DNA from: Ovis canadensis
Lineage: Eukaryota; Chordata; Mammalia; Artiodactyla; Bovidae
Direction of reading: 5' to 3'
Length of the DNA stretch: 64,000 nucleotides
Assembly: GCF_042477335.2 (NCBI RefSeq)
Contig: NC_091250.1
Location: 131,847,384-131,911,383, forward strand
In this document: positions 1-11,225 of the stretch, one piece after another
Layout of the letters: each line of letters begins with the position of its first letter
Position numbering within the stretch: position 1 is the first letter of the stretch
Position numbers and translations under genes: made by a program
The notes under the pieces: model-generated
The model's database searches: none
Told to the model about the DNA's origin: nothing
The model's input: only the letters and a program-made list of their open reading frames with translations

Positions 1-688
1 CTGCCCCAGGCAGGTCAGGGCCAAGGGAGAGAGTGCCAGGGGTTAGTCTGGCTCTCATGGACCAGGTGGGTGGTAACCCCTGCAGACTCTGCTTCCTCCC
101 AGGGGTCTGGCAGGGGCCTAGGGACTCAGGTGGCCGTGGGGGTTTCTGGCATGGGTGAGCGGTGGGGACCCCCTTCCCTCCCAAGGCAGAGGGGGCTGTG
201 CACTTACCAGGCTGGTGAGGAGGAGGTGCCAGGCCAGGGATGGGGCAGGCCCAGCCTGAGGCTCCTCCAGGAACCAGGCTGGCTCCCAAGCGGGTTGCCA
301 TAGCTGCCGCTGGGGAGCCCTTGGCAACAGGGCTGCCTTGTCCTCCAGGACACCAGGAGGGGTTGTGAGCAGAGGCTGCGGGGGGAAAGTCTGGACGAGC
401 TTCCTTTCCCACTCAACGGCCACCCAGACGCCTTCCTCCGCCGGCCTTTGTGGGCGTCCCCGTCGGGGAGGTGGCAGCTGGGGTACAGGTTCCCCCAGGA
501 CTCATCTTGTGTGACTGTTCACACCCGGCTCTCAGGAAAGCCTGCTGTGCAGTGTTTGCAGAGATGCCCTCTGCGGCTGATGTACAGCTATAAAGTGACA
601 CCACACCCCACCAGCTCTCACTGTAGAATCAGCCTGGAGTTTCAGTCTGAAACTTGCATGGGAAAAGTTGGGAGGAAAGACCCCTCTA
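1..688. other. Unassigned GC-rich flank
   Basis: No gene, RNA or repeat family was recognised here. Open frames on both strands are short, lack splice context and resemble nothing I know. The segment ends at the first BovB remnant. Confidence 0.5.
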
Positions 689-1912
689 ACAGTTGTTGTT
701 CACCCAGTCATGTTCGACTCTTTGCGACCCCGTGGACTCCAGCATGCCTAGCTTCCGGTCCTTCACTATCTCCTGCAGATTGCTCAGATTCATGAGTACA
801 TCATTAGAAACGCTGGACTGGAAGAAGCACAAGCTGGAATCAAGATTGCCGGGAGAAATATCAATCACCTCAGATATGCAGATGACACCACCCTTATGGC
901 AGAAAGTGAAGAGGAGCTAAAAAGCCTCTTGATGAAAGTGAAAGAGGAGAGTGAAAAAGTTGGCTTAAAGATCAACATTCAGAAAACGAAGATCATGGCA
1001 TCCAGTCCCATCACTTCATGGGCAATAGATGGGGAAACAGTGGAAACAGTGTCAGACTTTATTTTGGGGGGCTCCAAAATCACTGCAGATCAGCCATAAA
1101 ATTAAAAGACGCTTACTCCTTGGAAGGAAAGTTATGACCAACCTAGATAGTATATTCAAAAGCAGAGACATTACTTTGCCAACTAAGGTCCATCTAGTCA
1201 AGGCTATGGTTTTTCCGGTGGTCATGTATGGATGTGAGAGTTGGACTGTGAAGAAGGCTGAATGCTGAAGAATTGATGCTTTTGAACTGTGGTGTTGGAG
1301 AAGACTCTTGAGAGTCCCTTGGACTGCAAGGAGATCCAACCAGTCCATTCTGAAGGAGATCAGCCCTGGGATTTCTGTGGAAGGAATGATGCTAAAGCTG
1401 AAGCTCCAGTACTTTGGCCACCTCATGCAAAGGGTTGACTCATTGGAAAAGACCCTGATGCTGGAAGGGATTGGGGGCAGGAGGAGAAAGGGACGACAGA
1501 GGATGAGATGGCTGGATGGCATCACCGACTCGATGGACGTGAGTCTGAGTGAACTCCGGGAGTTGGTGATGGACAGGGAGGCCTGGCGTGCTGCGATTCA
1601 TGGGGTCGCAAAGAGTCGGACACGACTGAGCGACTGGACTGAACTGAGTTGATGACGCCATCCCACCACCTCACCCTCTGTCACCCCCTTCTTTCCCATG
1701 ATCAGGGGCTTCTCCAGTGAGTTGGCTCTTCACATCAGGTGGCCAAAACATTGGAACTTCAGTCCTTTCAATGAACATTCAGGACTGCTTTCCTTTAGGA
1801 TAGACAGGTTGGATCTCCTTGCTGTCCAAAGGACTCTCGAGAGCCTTCTCCAACACCACAGTTGGAAAGCATCGTTTCTTTGGTGCTCAGCTTTGTTTAT
1901 GGCCCAACCCTC
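689..1912. mobile_element. Rearranged BovB LINE remnants (minus, plus, minus)
   Basis: Three BovB pieces in alternating orientation. 689-790 is a minus-strand 3' tail. 791-1654 is a plus-strand ORF2 3' region containing the reverse transcriptase YADD box (tatgcagatgac near 873) and the usual [16 protein letters not shown] and [10 protein letters not shown] peptides. 1655-1912 is another minus-strand 3' segment. Frameshifts and stops make all of it non-coding. The last piece continues after the SINE inserted at 1913-2108. Confidence 0.85.
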
Positions 1913-2108
1913 CATCGTGTCTGACTCTTTGCGACCTCATGGACTGTAGCCTACCAAGCTCCTCTGTCAATGGGGTTTTCCAGGCAAGAGTTCTGGAGTG
2001 GTTTGCCATTTCCCTCTCCAGGGGATCTTCCCGTCCCAGGGATCGAACCCAGGTCTCCTGCGTTGTAGGGAGATGCTTTACCGTCTAAGCCACCAGACGA
2101 TCTTTCTC
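1913..2108 (-). mobile_element. Bov-tA SINE inserted in BovB
   Basis: Minus-strand tRNA-Glu-derived SINE. The complement of the B box lies in gggatcgaacccaggtctcc and the complement of the A-box end is at ctaagccacca near 2092. It is flanked by a 17-bp duplication with one mismatch (1896-1912 and 2109-2125), which marks its insertion into the older BovB segment. Confidence 0.85.
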
Positions 2109-2125
2109 TTTACGGCCCAACCCTC

Positions 2126-4360
2126 AATCTGTACATGACTACTGGAACTATATGGTATTCGTCCCTATCTCAGGACCCATATTTGCCTACCTTGTCTGGC
2201 CCAGGCACCACATTCCAGAGCCAGTCGCCCACCCCCAACACCCCATCCTCCACTCAGAGGAGGCTGGAACACCCTCCTAGAGAGAGAACTCAGCCAGTAA
2301 CCAAAGGACACTGCTGTCCCACTCCCAACCAGGCCAAGCCCCTCCCCTCTTCAAACCCCTCCCCTCTGGCCCTGGGCCTGACTCACAGGTCACTGAACAG
2401 CCTGAGGGAGTCGGGATCCCCACCCACCCCAGGGGGCTCCACACCGCCCCACCTGGGAGCTACACATTCCTGTCTCCAGGCCCTCCCTATCCCGGAGCAA
2501 CTCTGGCTGGGCCCAGAGGCCAGCTCAGACCCCCCTCCACTCGGAACTCCACGCACCATTCTCACTGGAGCCCCCCCACTGTGGGAGAGGACCGGCCGGA
2601 CGGGCACAGAGCCCAGCCCCTTACACAGCAAGCAAACGGTGGAGGCGCCAAGAGACCAGGTCAGAACTGCCACCGCACAGTCAGGAGGCAGACAGCAGCC
2701 ACGAGTCCCCTGCTCACGAACGCCCAGCCCCCAGGGAGCATCCTGCCCCGCCGGACAGGCCGACATCCACCCCAGCAAACAGCCAGGCCAGGGGCCACTC
2801 AGCCCTGCCTCTGGCCAGCCAGGGAGCCAGGGGCTGGGGCTCCTTTCTGAGCCGTAGCTCTTTCATCCACACAAGGGGAGTGTGCAGAGCCTGGGCCTGC
2901 AGGTGCGCTGGGGGACCCATGCTGCACCCCACATTCCGCCCCTCCTCACACACACAGCAGCAGGCAGCTCAGAGCTCCTCGGGAGCCTGGCCCGTGACCA
3001 CCCCTCAAAAATGCAGAGGTCCTTCAGGCCTCAGTAAGGTGATTATCTTCCCAAACAGGTAACCTTAGGGATCCCACTGTGGAATCTCGCCGGACAAGCT
3101 CAGAAGGCCTCCAGGACCTGCGGTTACAGATTCCGGACTCACTCGGGTGGGCCCGGGTCTGGAGATGCAGGTGGGGGGAGTCCTGTGGTGGGCGGCGGCA
3201 GGAGGTGGGGACAGTTCTGGGCTCTCTGCTCCTGGCCCAGCCTCACCAGCTGCATCTGCAAAATGGGGACAAAAGCCTTTCCTTCTAGATGCTTGGAAGC
3301 ACGGGAGGACGAAATAAGGACGTGATCTGGAAGGCTGAATTTCTCTGCATACGAGGTGTTTTCTGATGCAGAGTAACGGGATGCAAACCCTGAGCTGTGG
3401 GACTGGCACGGAGGGGCACCCAGCCCTCCAGGACCCTGTCTTTCTGTGAAACGGGAATAGGAGTCCTTGCACCCACCCCAACTCCCAGCTGCTTCCCTGA
3501 CCACCAGACGGCAGAAACCCATAGATCCCCGAGATCGCCCCAGCCCTGGGACAAGTCAGCACCTCTGCTCAATACCAGGCCCCCCTGCCACCCCCGGCTC
3601 TACAGGTGGGACTGGATAGTAGGGTGGGGCTCCCCCTAGCATCCCTGGCCTCCAGCCCTGAGAGGCTGGTTTCCCTCTTTCTACTGGCTGGTGACGACCG
3701 CCTTGCCGACTGTCCCCGGGGGGGATGCGGAAACTTTCCCCGGTCGAGAACTAACGATCTGGAGAGCATCCTTTTTACCATCTCTGACTCCTTCTCCAGA
3801 CAGGGAGCCTGTCTGACTCCTTCTCCTCCTTCAGGCGCAGGCCTCATCCAGCTCAGGTTTTTATAAACCAAGCCCACACCCAGCACCAGGCCCCACCCTG
3901 GGGAAGGGAGGAAGGAAGCAAGGGCAGGGTGTGAGAGAGAGCGGCACATTATGGGGTGACCTCATGGGAGCTCTGGTTTGTCACGGCCCACGTGCGCCAG
4001 GTGCCACGTGGAGCGCTGCAAGCGGCCACCCTCAAGCAGGATTCTAGGAGGTTCTGTCTTGCCCCTGCAGTGCACAAGTCCCCGTCCAGCGACGACGCCA
4101 GGCCTCACGACCCCCACTCCCCCCAGCCTCTGCCGGGTCCTTCCTCCACCCCGGCCCAGCAGGCAGGAGGCAGGGGGCAAGTGGGATCCAGGGAGCTTCA
4201 TGGGGCCTAAAGCTCACACGGCGTGGGGCTCTCTCTACAGAAGAGAATGCAAAGTTACAGAGACAAGATGAGGTGTGAAACGGACACTCATTTAGAGTGA
4301 GAAAAAATGAAGACAACTTAAAACTCCGACAAGCACACAAAAGCTGAAAAAACAAGATGT
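2126..4360. other. Unassigned region with short BovB edge
   Basis: The first ~45 bases are the residual edge of the BovB interrupted by the SINE. The remainder is unique-looking, GC-rich, proline-biased sequence. A 240-codon open frame at 2135-2857 is compositionally driven and has no recognised domain. No RNA gene or promoter was recognised. Confidence 0.4.
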
Positions 4361-4361
4361 T

Positions 4362-4367
4362 TTTATT
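4362..4367 (-). terminator. AATAAA hexamer beside the unidentified 50-codon frame
   Basis: The plus strand reads tttatt, giving AATAAA on the minus strand two bases past the TAG stop. If functional it would imply an almost absent 3' UTR, which is unusual and also fits a decayed retrocopy. Confidence 0.3.
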
Positions 4368-4369
4368 AA

Positions 4370-4522
4370 CTAGCTGCCTGGTTCATCTCCATCGTACTCT
4401 TCCGGGTATGACCTGGTCACATCTTTGTCAGTTATCTCGGTATATGGCGATGTGATGTCATGTCTGAGAGAAGGAATAGAAATGCTGTTGCCGTTCTCCC
4501 AGCAGGGCTGCCTGAAGTGCAT
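4370..4522 (-). CDS. Unidentified 50-codon open frame abutting a poly(A) hexamer
   Basis: The minus strand has an ATG at 4522 and an open frame of 50 codons ending in TAG at 4370-4372. The composition is protein-like and not GC-driven; the end reads YPEEYDGDEPGS. An AATAAA hexamer lies only two bases after the stop (4362-4367). A possible splice acceptor (CACTTCAG) precedes 4511, so it could be a terminal exon or the 3' end of an old retrocopy. I do not recognise the protein. A Bov-tA starts just upstream on the other strand. Confidence 0.3.
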   Translation of the reverse strand: MHFRQPCWENGNSISIPSLRHDITSPYTEITDKDVTRSYPEEYDGDEPGS

Positions 4523-4587
4523 TTTCTCTTATTGAGATTTAGGACACATAGAACGTGGTCCCCTATCCCACGCAGTGCGTATAGATA

Positions 4588-4791
4588 GCTTCCCTGGTGG
4601 CTCAGACAGTAATGGATCTGCCTGCAATGCAGGAGACCCGGGTTCGATCCTTCGGTCGGGAAGATCCCTTGGAGGAGGGAATGGCAACCCACTCCAGTAC
4701 TCTTGCCTGGAGAATCCCATGGACAGAGGAGCCTGGTGGGCTGCAGTGCACAGGGTCACAAAGAGCTGGACACGACTGAGTGACTAACACT
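4588..4791 (+). mobile_element. Bov-tA SINE
   Basis: Full-length plus-strand copy: gcttccctggtggctcag head with A box, ggttcgatcc B box near 4640, then the BovB-related tail ending gactgagtgactaacac. Confidence 0.9.
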
Positions 4792-4822
4792 TTCTTCTCT
4801 TCTCTATGTGCATACATTTTGT

Positions 4823-4893
4823 GCTTAGTTGCTCAGTCATGTTCGACTCTTTGCAACCTCGTGGACTGCCAGGCTCCTCTGTCCATGGGGTGC
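4823..4893 (-). mobile_element. Bov-tA tail fragment
   Basis: Minus-strand SINE tail (gttgctcagtcatgttcgac to tgtccatgggg), truncated after about 70 bases. Confidence 0.75.
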
Positions 4894-4983
4894 TTGATGA
4901 CTTGAGAATTTAATCTCATCAAAGAACCATTTCAACATGGAGGAAAGGATGAATCTGGTTTAAAAAGAATTTTGGGGAGTCAC

Positions 4984-5128
4984 TAGTTGGATGGTACCAC
5001 CGATTCAATGGACATGAACTTGGGCAAACTCTGGGAGATGGTGAAGGACAAGGAAGCCTGGTGTGCAGCAGTCCATGGGGTCTCAAAGGGTCAGACATGA
5101 CTTGGCAACTGAACAACAACAACAACTC
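4984..5128 (+). mobile_element. BovB 3' tail with (AAC)n end
   Basis: Plus-strand BovB 3' end, from ttggatggtaccaccgattc through tcagacatgacttggcaactg, finishing in an aacaacaacaac tail. Confidence 0.8.
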
Positions 5129-5362
5129 TATCTATGTAGTTTGGATTACCGGATATTTGTATTTGGGGGCCCGTACCTTAGGGCACTGTCCTAGGGCACA
5201 GCTAGTTTCTTGTGCCCTAAACAGCAGTTCTGGCCAAGTCCGTTTCCTAAGATTCCCATTTCTGAAAAGGAAGCAACTCATGGTGCCCGCTTACCGTTGC
5301 AAACAACGTGGTCGACCCATTTCCGCTCTGAAAACTGCCCGCCCTGAGGCCCAGTGCTGTGT

Positions 5363-5579
5363 GCCGCGCTAAGTTGCTCAGGCGTGTCCGACTCTTTGCA
5401 ACCCCTGGATTGTAGCCCACCAGGTTCCCCTGGCTATGGGATTTCCCAAGCAAGAATATTGGAGTGGGTTGCCGTTTCCCACTCTAGGGAACCTTCCCAA
5501 CCCAGGAATGGCCCCCGCGTCTCTTATGTATCCTGCATTGGCAGGGAGGTTCTTGACCGTCTGAGCTACCAGGGAAGCC
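5363..5579 (-). mobile_element. Bov-tA SINE
   Basis: Minus-strand, nearly full-length copy, from gttgctcaggcgtgtccgac to gagctaccagggaagc. It is followed at once by an L1 fragment. Confidence 0.88.
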
Positions 5580-5589
5580 TCCTAAAGCC

Positions 5590-5900
5590 ATCCTCAGGAA
5601 TCAGTCCCAGGCGGAGCAGAGACTCCAACGTGAAAGGCAAAGCCACAGGGTCTTTAGAAGCTAATGTGGGATGTACTCATCTCCTTGACGCTGGAAAGGC
5701 TTTACACGAAAGCAGTAACAAGCAAAGGAAAATATTGATCGTTACAGGTATATTAAGCTGCCTGTACATCAAAAGAGGCCATCAAAAGAGTGAAAGCAAG
5801 CCCAAGGATGGGAGGAGATAGTCACAACACACAAAACTGATGCAGCATGAGTGTCTGGGTTACACAAAGAGCTTTGAGGACTTCACACAGAACACTGCAA
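5590..5900 (+). mobile_element. L1 ORF2 fragment
   Basis: Plus-strand L1 ORF2 3' sequence, recognisable from aggaaaatattgatcg, catcaaaagaggccatc and gatgggaggagatag. Frame is disrupted. Confidence 0.6.
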
Positions 5901-6770
5901 GGGCTCATGCCAGAGCCCTGGTCAGCTCAGGGGGTGCGTGCGCTGGGCCCAGAGCCAATTTCCCTGCACCTCAGCAGGCATCATCGCGAAGTGGGAGTCA
6001 CACGGAAAGTGCCTGCGTGCAGGTCTCCTTGGGGAAGGATGGAGGTGGGGGAGGATGAACTCTTACAAAAACGTCAACTTTTTAAAATGCGTTTTCAGTA
6101 ATTGCTGTTCTGTGCCAAGCTCGGCCTGGTAGGAGTTCCGTGTTGGAGTCACTGAGTAGGAGGTGATAACAGACAGGTTAATCGTCCTCATGCAGCGATG
6201 TGGTGCTGAGCGATGATCCAGGGACCAGATGAGGTGCTTCCCCAGGGCTGCCAGGGCAGGAGGCCATGGGCAGAGCAAAGGGTACAGGAACAGGGGGGCA
6301 GGGGAAGCAGGGGAGGGGTCCCTGCGGCCCCATCGCAGGGCACATCTGGGCTGGAGAGGCTCCAGGCCAGCCCCCAAGCCCTAGACCAGGAAGCTGCAGC
6401 CTGAAGAAACGTCGCAGCAGCAGGCACCGCGGGGACGGAGCTGTCTGGAGCCTGGAAAAGGAGGGTAGAGCCGGTTCTCTACCCCACCCCCTCCCCAGCC
6501 CCCTTCAGCAGGCCCTGATGGCTGATGTCGCTCCCAGGCCCGCTGTGGACCTGAAGTCCATATGAGATGCCCACCATCTTTCCCTCTGCCCATCACCATC
6601 AACGGCTTTGTGGCATCTTGCGGCTGAAAAAAGACAGCATATTCTAGGACCAGGCTGGGGACAAAGGAAGAATTCATTACGCATCCCTCCATCCATCCAT
6701 TCGTCCATCACCCAGCAAATCATAGCTTGATTCCAGGCACCTCAAGCCCTTTCTGGAACAGCTAAATGCC
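5901..6770. other. Unassigned region
   Basis: No recognised gene or repeat family. It contains moderately GC-rich sequence and a short catccatccat run near 6690. Confidence 0.4.
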
Positions 6771-7123
6771 ACGTGCTAGCCGCTCAGTCCTGTCCACAAC
6801 CCCGTGGACTGTAGCCCACCAGGCTCCTCTATCCATGGGATGCTCCAGGGAAGAATACTGGAATGGGTTGCCATTCCCTTCTTCAGGAGATCTTCCCGAC
6901 CCAGGGATGGAACCCTGGTCTCCCGCATTGCAGGCAGACGCTTTACCTGGAGCCACAGGAGGCACTGTTCAGTTCAGTTCAGTCGCTCAGTCGCGTCTAA
7001 CTCTGTGACCCTGTGGACTGCAGCACGCCAGGCTTCCCTGTCTATCACCAATTCCCGGAGCTCACTCAAGCTCATATCCCTTGAGTTGGTGATGCCATCC
7101 AGCCACCTCATCCTCTGTCTCTG
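6771..7123 (-). mobile_element. Bov-tA SINE followed by BovB 3' tail
   Basis: 6771-6960 is a minus-strand Bov-tA. 6968-7123 is a minus-strand BovB 3' end starting with cagttcagttcagtcgctcag and ending at the atgccatccagccacctcat motif. Both are truncated. Confidence 0.85.
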
Positions 7124-7592
7124 GAGGTGCTGTACTCAGCCATGAAAAAGAATGAAACAATGCCTCTTGCAGCGAGATGGATGGACCTAGAGATTATCGT
7201 GCTAAGTAAGTCAGGCAAACACAAATATCACACAATATCGCTTACATGTGAAATCTTAAAAAAAATGATACTAATAAACTTATTTACCAAACAGAAATAG
7301 ACTTACAGACATGGAAAATGGAACTTATGGTTACCAAAGGGGAAAAGGCGGGGAGGGATAAACTGGAAGCTCAGGATTATTAGTTATACACAATAATACA
7401 TAAATAGATAAGCAACAAAGACCTACTGTATAGCACGGGGAACCATATTCAATATCTTGTAGTAACCTATTATGGAAAAATTTGAAAAAGTGTATACACA
7501 CACACACGCACACACACACACACACATATGTATATCTAACTAAAATACTTTGCTGTGGACCTGAAACTAACACAGCATTGTAAATCAACTGT
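7124..7592 (+). mobile_element. L1 3' end with (CA)n microsatellite
   Basis: Typical artiodactyl L1 3' region: aatgaaacaatgcc, agagatggatggacc-like text, ctactgtatagcacgggg, ttcaatatcttgtag and cattgtaaatcaactgtgcc. A (CA)n tract lies at about 7495-7526. The hnRNP retrocopy inserted at its extreme 3' end. Confidence 0.8.
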
Positions 7593-7607
7593 GCCTCAAT
7601 TCTTTTT

Positions 7608-8873
7608 TTTTTAAACAATCACATAAAGAAGCATTTATTTGAGCTTTAACATATAATCATACAAATAAAGTTTGTATAAACACAAATCCTCACTGAGTCG
7701 TTACACAGATAGCAAGAGACAAAGTCCAGCTCACTTTTCCTTTACTTGCTCCTCGTCTGTATATGTGATAAAGCAAAATCCTCTCATTTGTTTTTGTATC
7801 CACAGGACGTTCAATATTTTCAATCTCTCCAAAGTCTCTAAAATATTCTTTCGTTTGTTCCTCCGAAGTATCTGGGCTCAATCCACCCATGAAAACCTTT
7901 TTTTTGGACGGGGGTGGGGGTTCCTTCCCCTTTAAAGCTTTGGACCTTCTCAGTTCAGTTCAGTTCAGTTCACTCAGCTGTGTCTGACTCTTTGTGACCC
8001 CATGAATCGCAGCACGCCAGGCCTCCCTGTCCATCACCAACTCCCGGAGTTCACCCAGACTCACCTCCATCGAGTCGGTGATGCCATCCAGCCACCTCAT
8101 CCTCTGTCGTCCCCTTCTCCTCCTGCCCCCAATCCCTCCCAGCATCAGGGTCTTTTCCAATGAGTCAACTCTTTGCATGAGGTGGCCAAAGTACTGGAGT
8201 TTCAGCTTTAGCATCAGTCCTTCCGATAAACACCTAGGACTGATCTTGTTTAGAATGGACTGGTTGGATCTCCTTGCAGTCCAAGGGACTCTCAAGAGTC
8301 TTCTCCAACACCATAGTTCAAAAGCATCAAGTCTTTGGCGCTCACCTCTCTTCACAGTCCAACTCTCACTTTCATACATGACCACCGGAAAAACCATAGC
8401 CTTGACTAGACGGACCTTTGTTGGCAAAGTAATGTCTCTGCTTTTGAATATGCTGTCCGGGTTGGTCATCTAGGGTCTATCAATTTGCCATCCAGTTTGT
8501 GTTACTTCAGTTTCCAAACCTTATCAACACTAGCAGCACCCTTGAAAAGAACAAATCCAAATCCTCGTGATCTTCTAGTAACAGGATCTGTTCTAACCGT
8601 GCAGTCCACCACGCCCCCAAATCGAGACAAATACTCAGTCAGATCTTTCCTGCTTGTATCCCAGCTCCAGCCTCCAGTAAACACCTTGCCGGCATCCTGC
8701 TGGTCCCTGCCCGAGCTGGCCTTGGAGCCCTCTGCGAATTCCTCTGTTGCTGCACTGTTCACGACTTCGGTAGCGGCGGAGTTGTCAGCAGAGGGTGCTG
8801 GCGCCCAGTCTGCGTCCAGCGGCAGCGGCGGCGGAGCATTGTATGGAGCTGGATTTAAAATGGCAGCGGAAGA
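7608..8873 (-). pseudogene. Processed pseudogene of hnRNP D-like mRNA (HNRNPDL-like)
   Basis: The minus strand encodes two broken RRM segments. The first, near 8762-8502, reads [38 protein letters not shown] and [10 protein letters not shown]. The second, near 7890-7700, reads [16 protein letters not shown] and FGEIENIE. The wording matches HNRNPDL better than HNRNPD or HNRNPAB ([17 protein letters not shown]). Stops follow WKLK, RRM2 is frameshifted, introns are absent, and an AATAAA plus A-tail sit at 7604-7650 in minus-strand sense. A perfect 15-bp duplication, gcctcaattcttttt, flanks it at 7593-7607 and 8874-8888. A BovB at 7951-8469 later split it. Confidence 0.85.
7951..8469 (-). mobile_element. 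BovB 3' region nested in the hnRNP retrocopy
   Basis: Minus-strand BovB with (cagtt)n-type end at 7951. It encodes [36 protein letters not shown] and [18 protein letters not shown]. It separates the KLIDP and ALKGKEPP stretches of the pseudogene, so it is younger than the retrocopy. The 169-codon frame is one of the better preserved BovB tails here but lacks the RT core. Confidence 0.88.
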
Positions 8874-8888
8874 GCCTCAATTCTTTTT

Positions 8889-9402
8889 AAGTAATTAAAT
8901 TCCAGGTCCTCCCAAGATGCCCAGGTTTTCTCCGCTCCCTTCCTTTCATGGACCCTCCACTTGGAATGCCCTCCTGTTACCCCCAGAAACTGGGTTCACC
9001 TCTTAGTGGGTATCGAGCCAAACCAATCAGATCAAAAAGTGGGAGAATGATTTATTATCTGCCGCGAGTAAGGAGAACTTCGGGGGTACTTCCCAACGCA
9101 GTGTATCCCAGGACAGCAAAATGGGGGAAGTTTCAAGCTGCGGGAGCACACACGCTCGTGAAAGGGCTTGTGCAAAGAGGAATGGAGCATAGCACTGGGG
9201 CAGCGTCATCCCAGGCTGACAGAGGCCAGGGTCTTGGCTGACTGAAGCCAGCAAAGATCAACATCGTCAGTGGTCTGGCGGCCAGTTAGTCTGGGGGCCA
9301 GTTGTCCAAGGGGGTTTGGACCCTGTTCGACAGCTCAGAGAGTATGTGTCAGACTATTCTTTATCTCGGAAACAGAACTGGCAGTCTCTGTAACTGATGT
9401 GA
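8889..9402. other. Unassigned, possibly LTR-derived region
   Basis: No gene recognised. The stretch 9010-9130 (gagaatgatttattatctgc, agtaaggagaacttcggg, gtgtatcccagg) has the feel of an old LTR or DNA repeat, but I could not assign a family. Confidence 0.3.
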
Positions 9403-9618
9403 GGCTTCCCTGGAGGCTCAGCAGTACAGAATCTGCCTGATATGTTGAAGACTGCCTGCTATGCAGGAGGTCAGGATTCATTCCCTAGGTTAGGAAGGTC
9501 CTCTGGAGAAGGAAGTGGCAACCCACTCCAGTATTTTTGCCTGGGGAATCCCATGAACAGAGGAGCCTCGCGCGCTACAGACCATGGGGTCGCAGAGTCA
9601 GACACGACGTACAGACTA
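9403..9618 (+). mobile_element. Bov-tA SINE
   Basis: Diverged plus-strand copy: gcttccctggaggctcag head, aggattcattccctagg in place of the B box, and tail tcgcagagtcagacacgac. Confidence 0.8.
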
Positions 9619-9639
9619 AACTGCCAGGACTGACGCATT

Positions 9640-10515
9640 ATCTCCGGTTAAATTGTTAAATTACTTCCCTGGCCTGGTAATAGCTGTTTGCTCTCACGTG
9701 CTTTTGTTTCCTTAAAGTCATTCACTCCCGAGGCCTGCTCTTCCTCACAGGCCAGCGCTGTGGCCAGGCTGAGATGGCAACATGGCCTAGGCCTACAGTG
9801 GCTTCTCTCATGTCAAGAAAGCTACGCTTGGCTCTCTTCCCTGGGGCACTGCCTCTCAGGCCCGGTCCACCATCCTCACCAGACGTGGCTTGCGCGGCTC
9901 TGCCTCGAAGCACCAAAGCACCCCCATGGGTGCCTCTACCTGACCCCAGAAGCTGCTCGAGGCCGCCGTCTGGTTCCCACTCTTTGCCTGCCCCCAGTCT
10001 CCCCGCTGGGAGAGCGGCCCTAGCACGTTGGCTGTATTCAGGTTTGTTTACTAGAATACGGCAGGTGGGGAGAGAGAACAGGTACACAGACATCTCTAAT
10101 AGCAGAACCAGTGCGGGGGGGAGAAGGGGGTGCAATTTAAAGTTGGCGTTGAGGTGCAGGCACTCGCTAGAGGGCGGGGGGAAGCTTTGGGGAGGCGGGA
10201 ACACCTGTGGCTCCCTGGGAAGGAGTGGGCTTGGGAGGGGGTATCTAGGCTTCCTGACAGAGACATGTACGGTGGCGTGCCAGCCAAGGCCAATTTCCAG
10301 AGTCCCTAACGACAGTGAAGGCTCGACACCGAGGCAGAGGACACAGAAACAAGCTAAGGTGTCAGCCAGACACAGTCTCCAGTTTTGAACTGTTTCCTCT
10401 TCCCGTGCAGCTGAGGGAAAAACGCCCTGGTGGGGGTCAATCCAGGATGGGAGATCAGGTCTCTGACCCACCTATAGCCCCCGGCAGTCTCCCGTCCCAG
10501 CTAGGGCCGCCCTAG
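9640..10515. other. Unassigned region upstream of LRPAP1
   Basis: No gene or repeat recognised. Overlapping open frames on both strands (up to 249 codons) have no known domain and reflect base composition. Confidence 0.35.
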
Positions 10516-10518
10516 CTG

Positions 10519-11225
10519 CACTGATGCTGAAGCTGAAACTTCAGTGCCTTGTCCACCTGATGTGAAGAACTGACTCATTTGAAAAGACCCTGATGTTGGG
10601 AAACAGTGGAAACAATGGAAACAGTGAGAGACTTTATTTTCTTCGGCTCCAAAATCACTGCAGATGGTCAATGCAGCCATGAAATTAAAAGATGCTTGCT
10701 CCTTGGAAGAAAAGCTATGACCAACCTAGACAGCATATTAAAAGCAGAGACATTACTTTGCCAACAAAGGTCCGTCTAGTCAAAGCTATGGCTTTTCCAG
10801 TGGTCATGTATGGATGAGACAGGTGGACTATGAAGAAGGCTGAGCGCTAAAGAACTGATGCTTTTGAACTGTGCTGTTGGAGAAGACTCTTGAGAGTCCC
10901 TTGGACTGCAAGGAGATCCAACCAGTACATCCTGAAGGAAATCAGTCCTGAATATTCACTGGAAGGGCTGATGCTGACGTTGAAGCTCCAATACTTTGGC
11001 CACCTGATGCAAAGAGCTGACTCACTGGAAAAGATCCTGATGCTGGGGAAGATTGAAGGCGGGAGGAGAAGGGGACAAAAGAGGATGAGTTGGTTGGATG
11101 GCATCACTGACTCAATGGACATGAGTTTTCGTAAGCTCCGGGAGTTGGTGATGGACAGGGAGGCCTGGCGTGCTGCAGTCCGTGGGTTGGCAAAGAGTCG
11201 GACAGGACTAAGCGACTGAACTGAG
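10519..11225 (+). mobile_element. BovB fragment ending at the LRPAP1 promoter
   Basis: Plus-strand BovB with an internal rearrangement: a 3'-end piece (10519-10593) precedes more 5' sequence. It runs through [16 protein letters not shown]-type sequence to gactaagcgactgaactgag. It stops about 260 bases before the LRPAP1 ATG, directly against the CpG island. Confidence 0.88.

Noticed and set aside
2135-2857. 240-codon plus-strand frame
   Set aside because: Proline/threonine-rich without domain or start context. It begins inside the residual BovB edge.
4588-4791. tRNA gene (A and B boxes)
   Set aside because: The promoter boxes belong to the tRNA-Glu-derived head of a Bov-tA SINE; no cloverleaf can be formed.
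7608-8873. Functional hnRNP gene
   Set aside because: Stop after WKLK, frameshifted RRM2, no introns, A-tail and target duplication, and a BovB in the middle.
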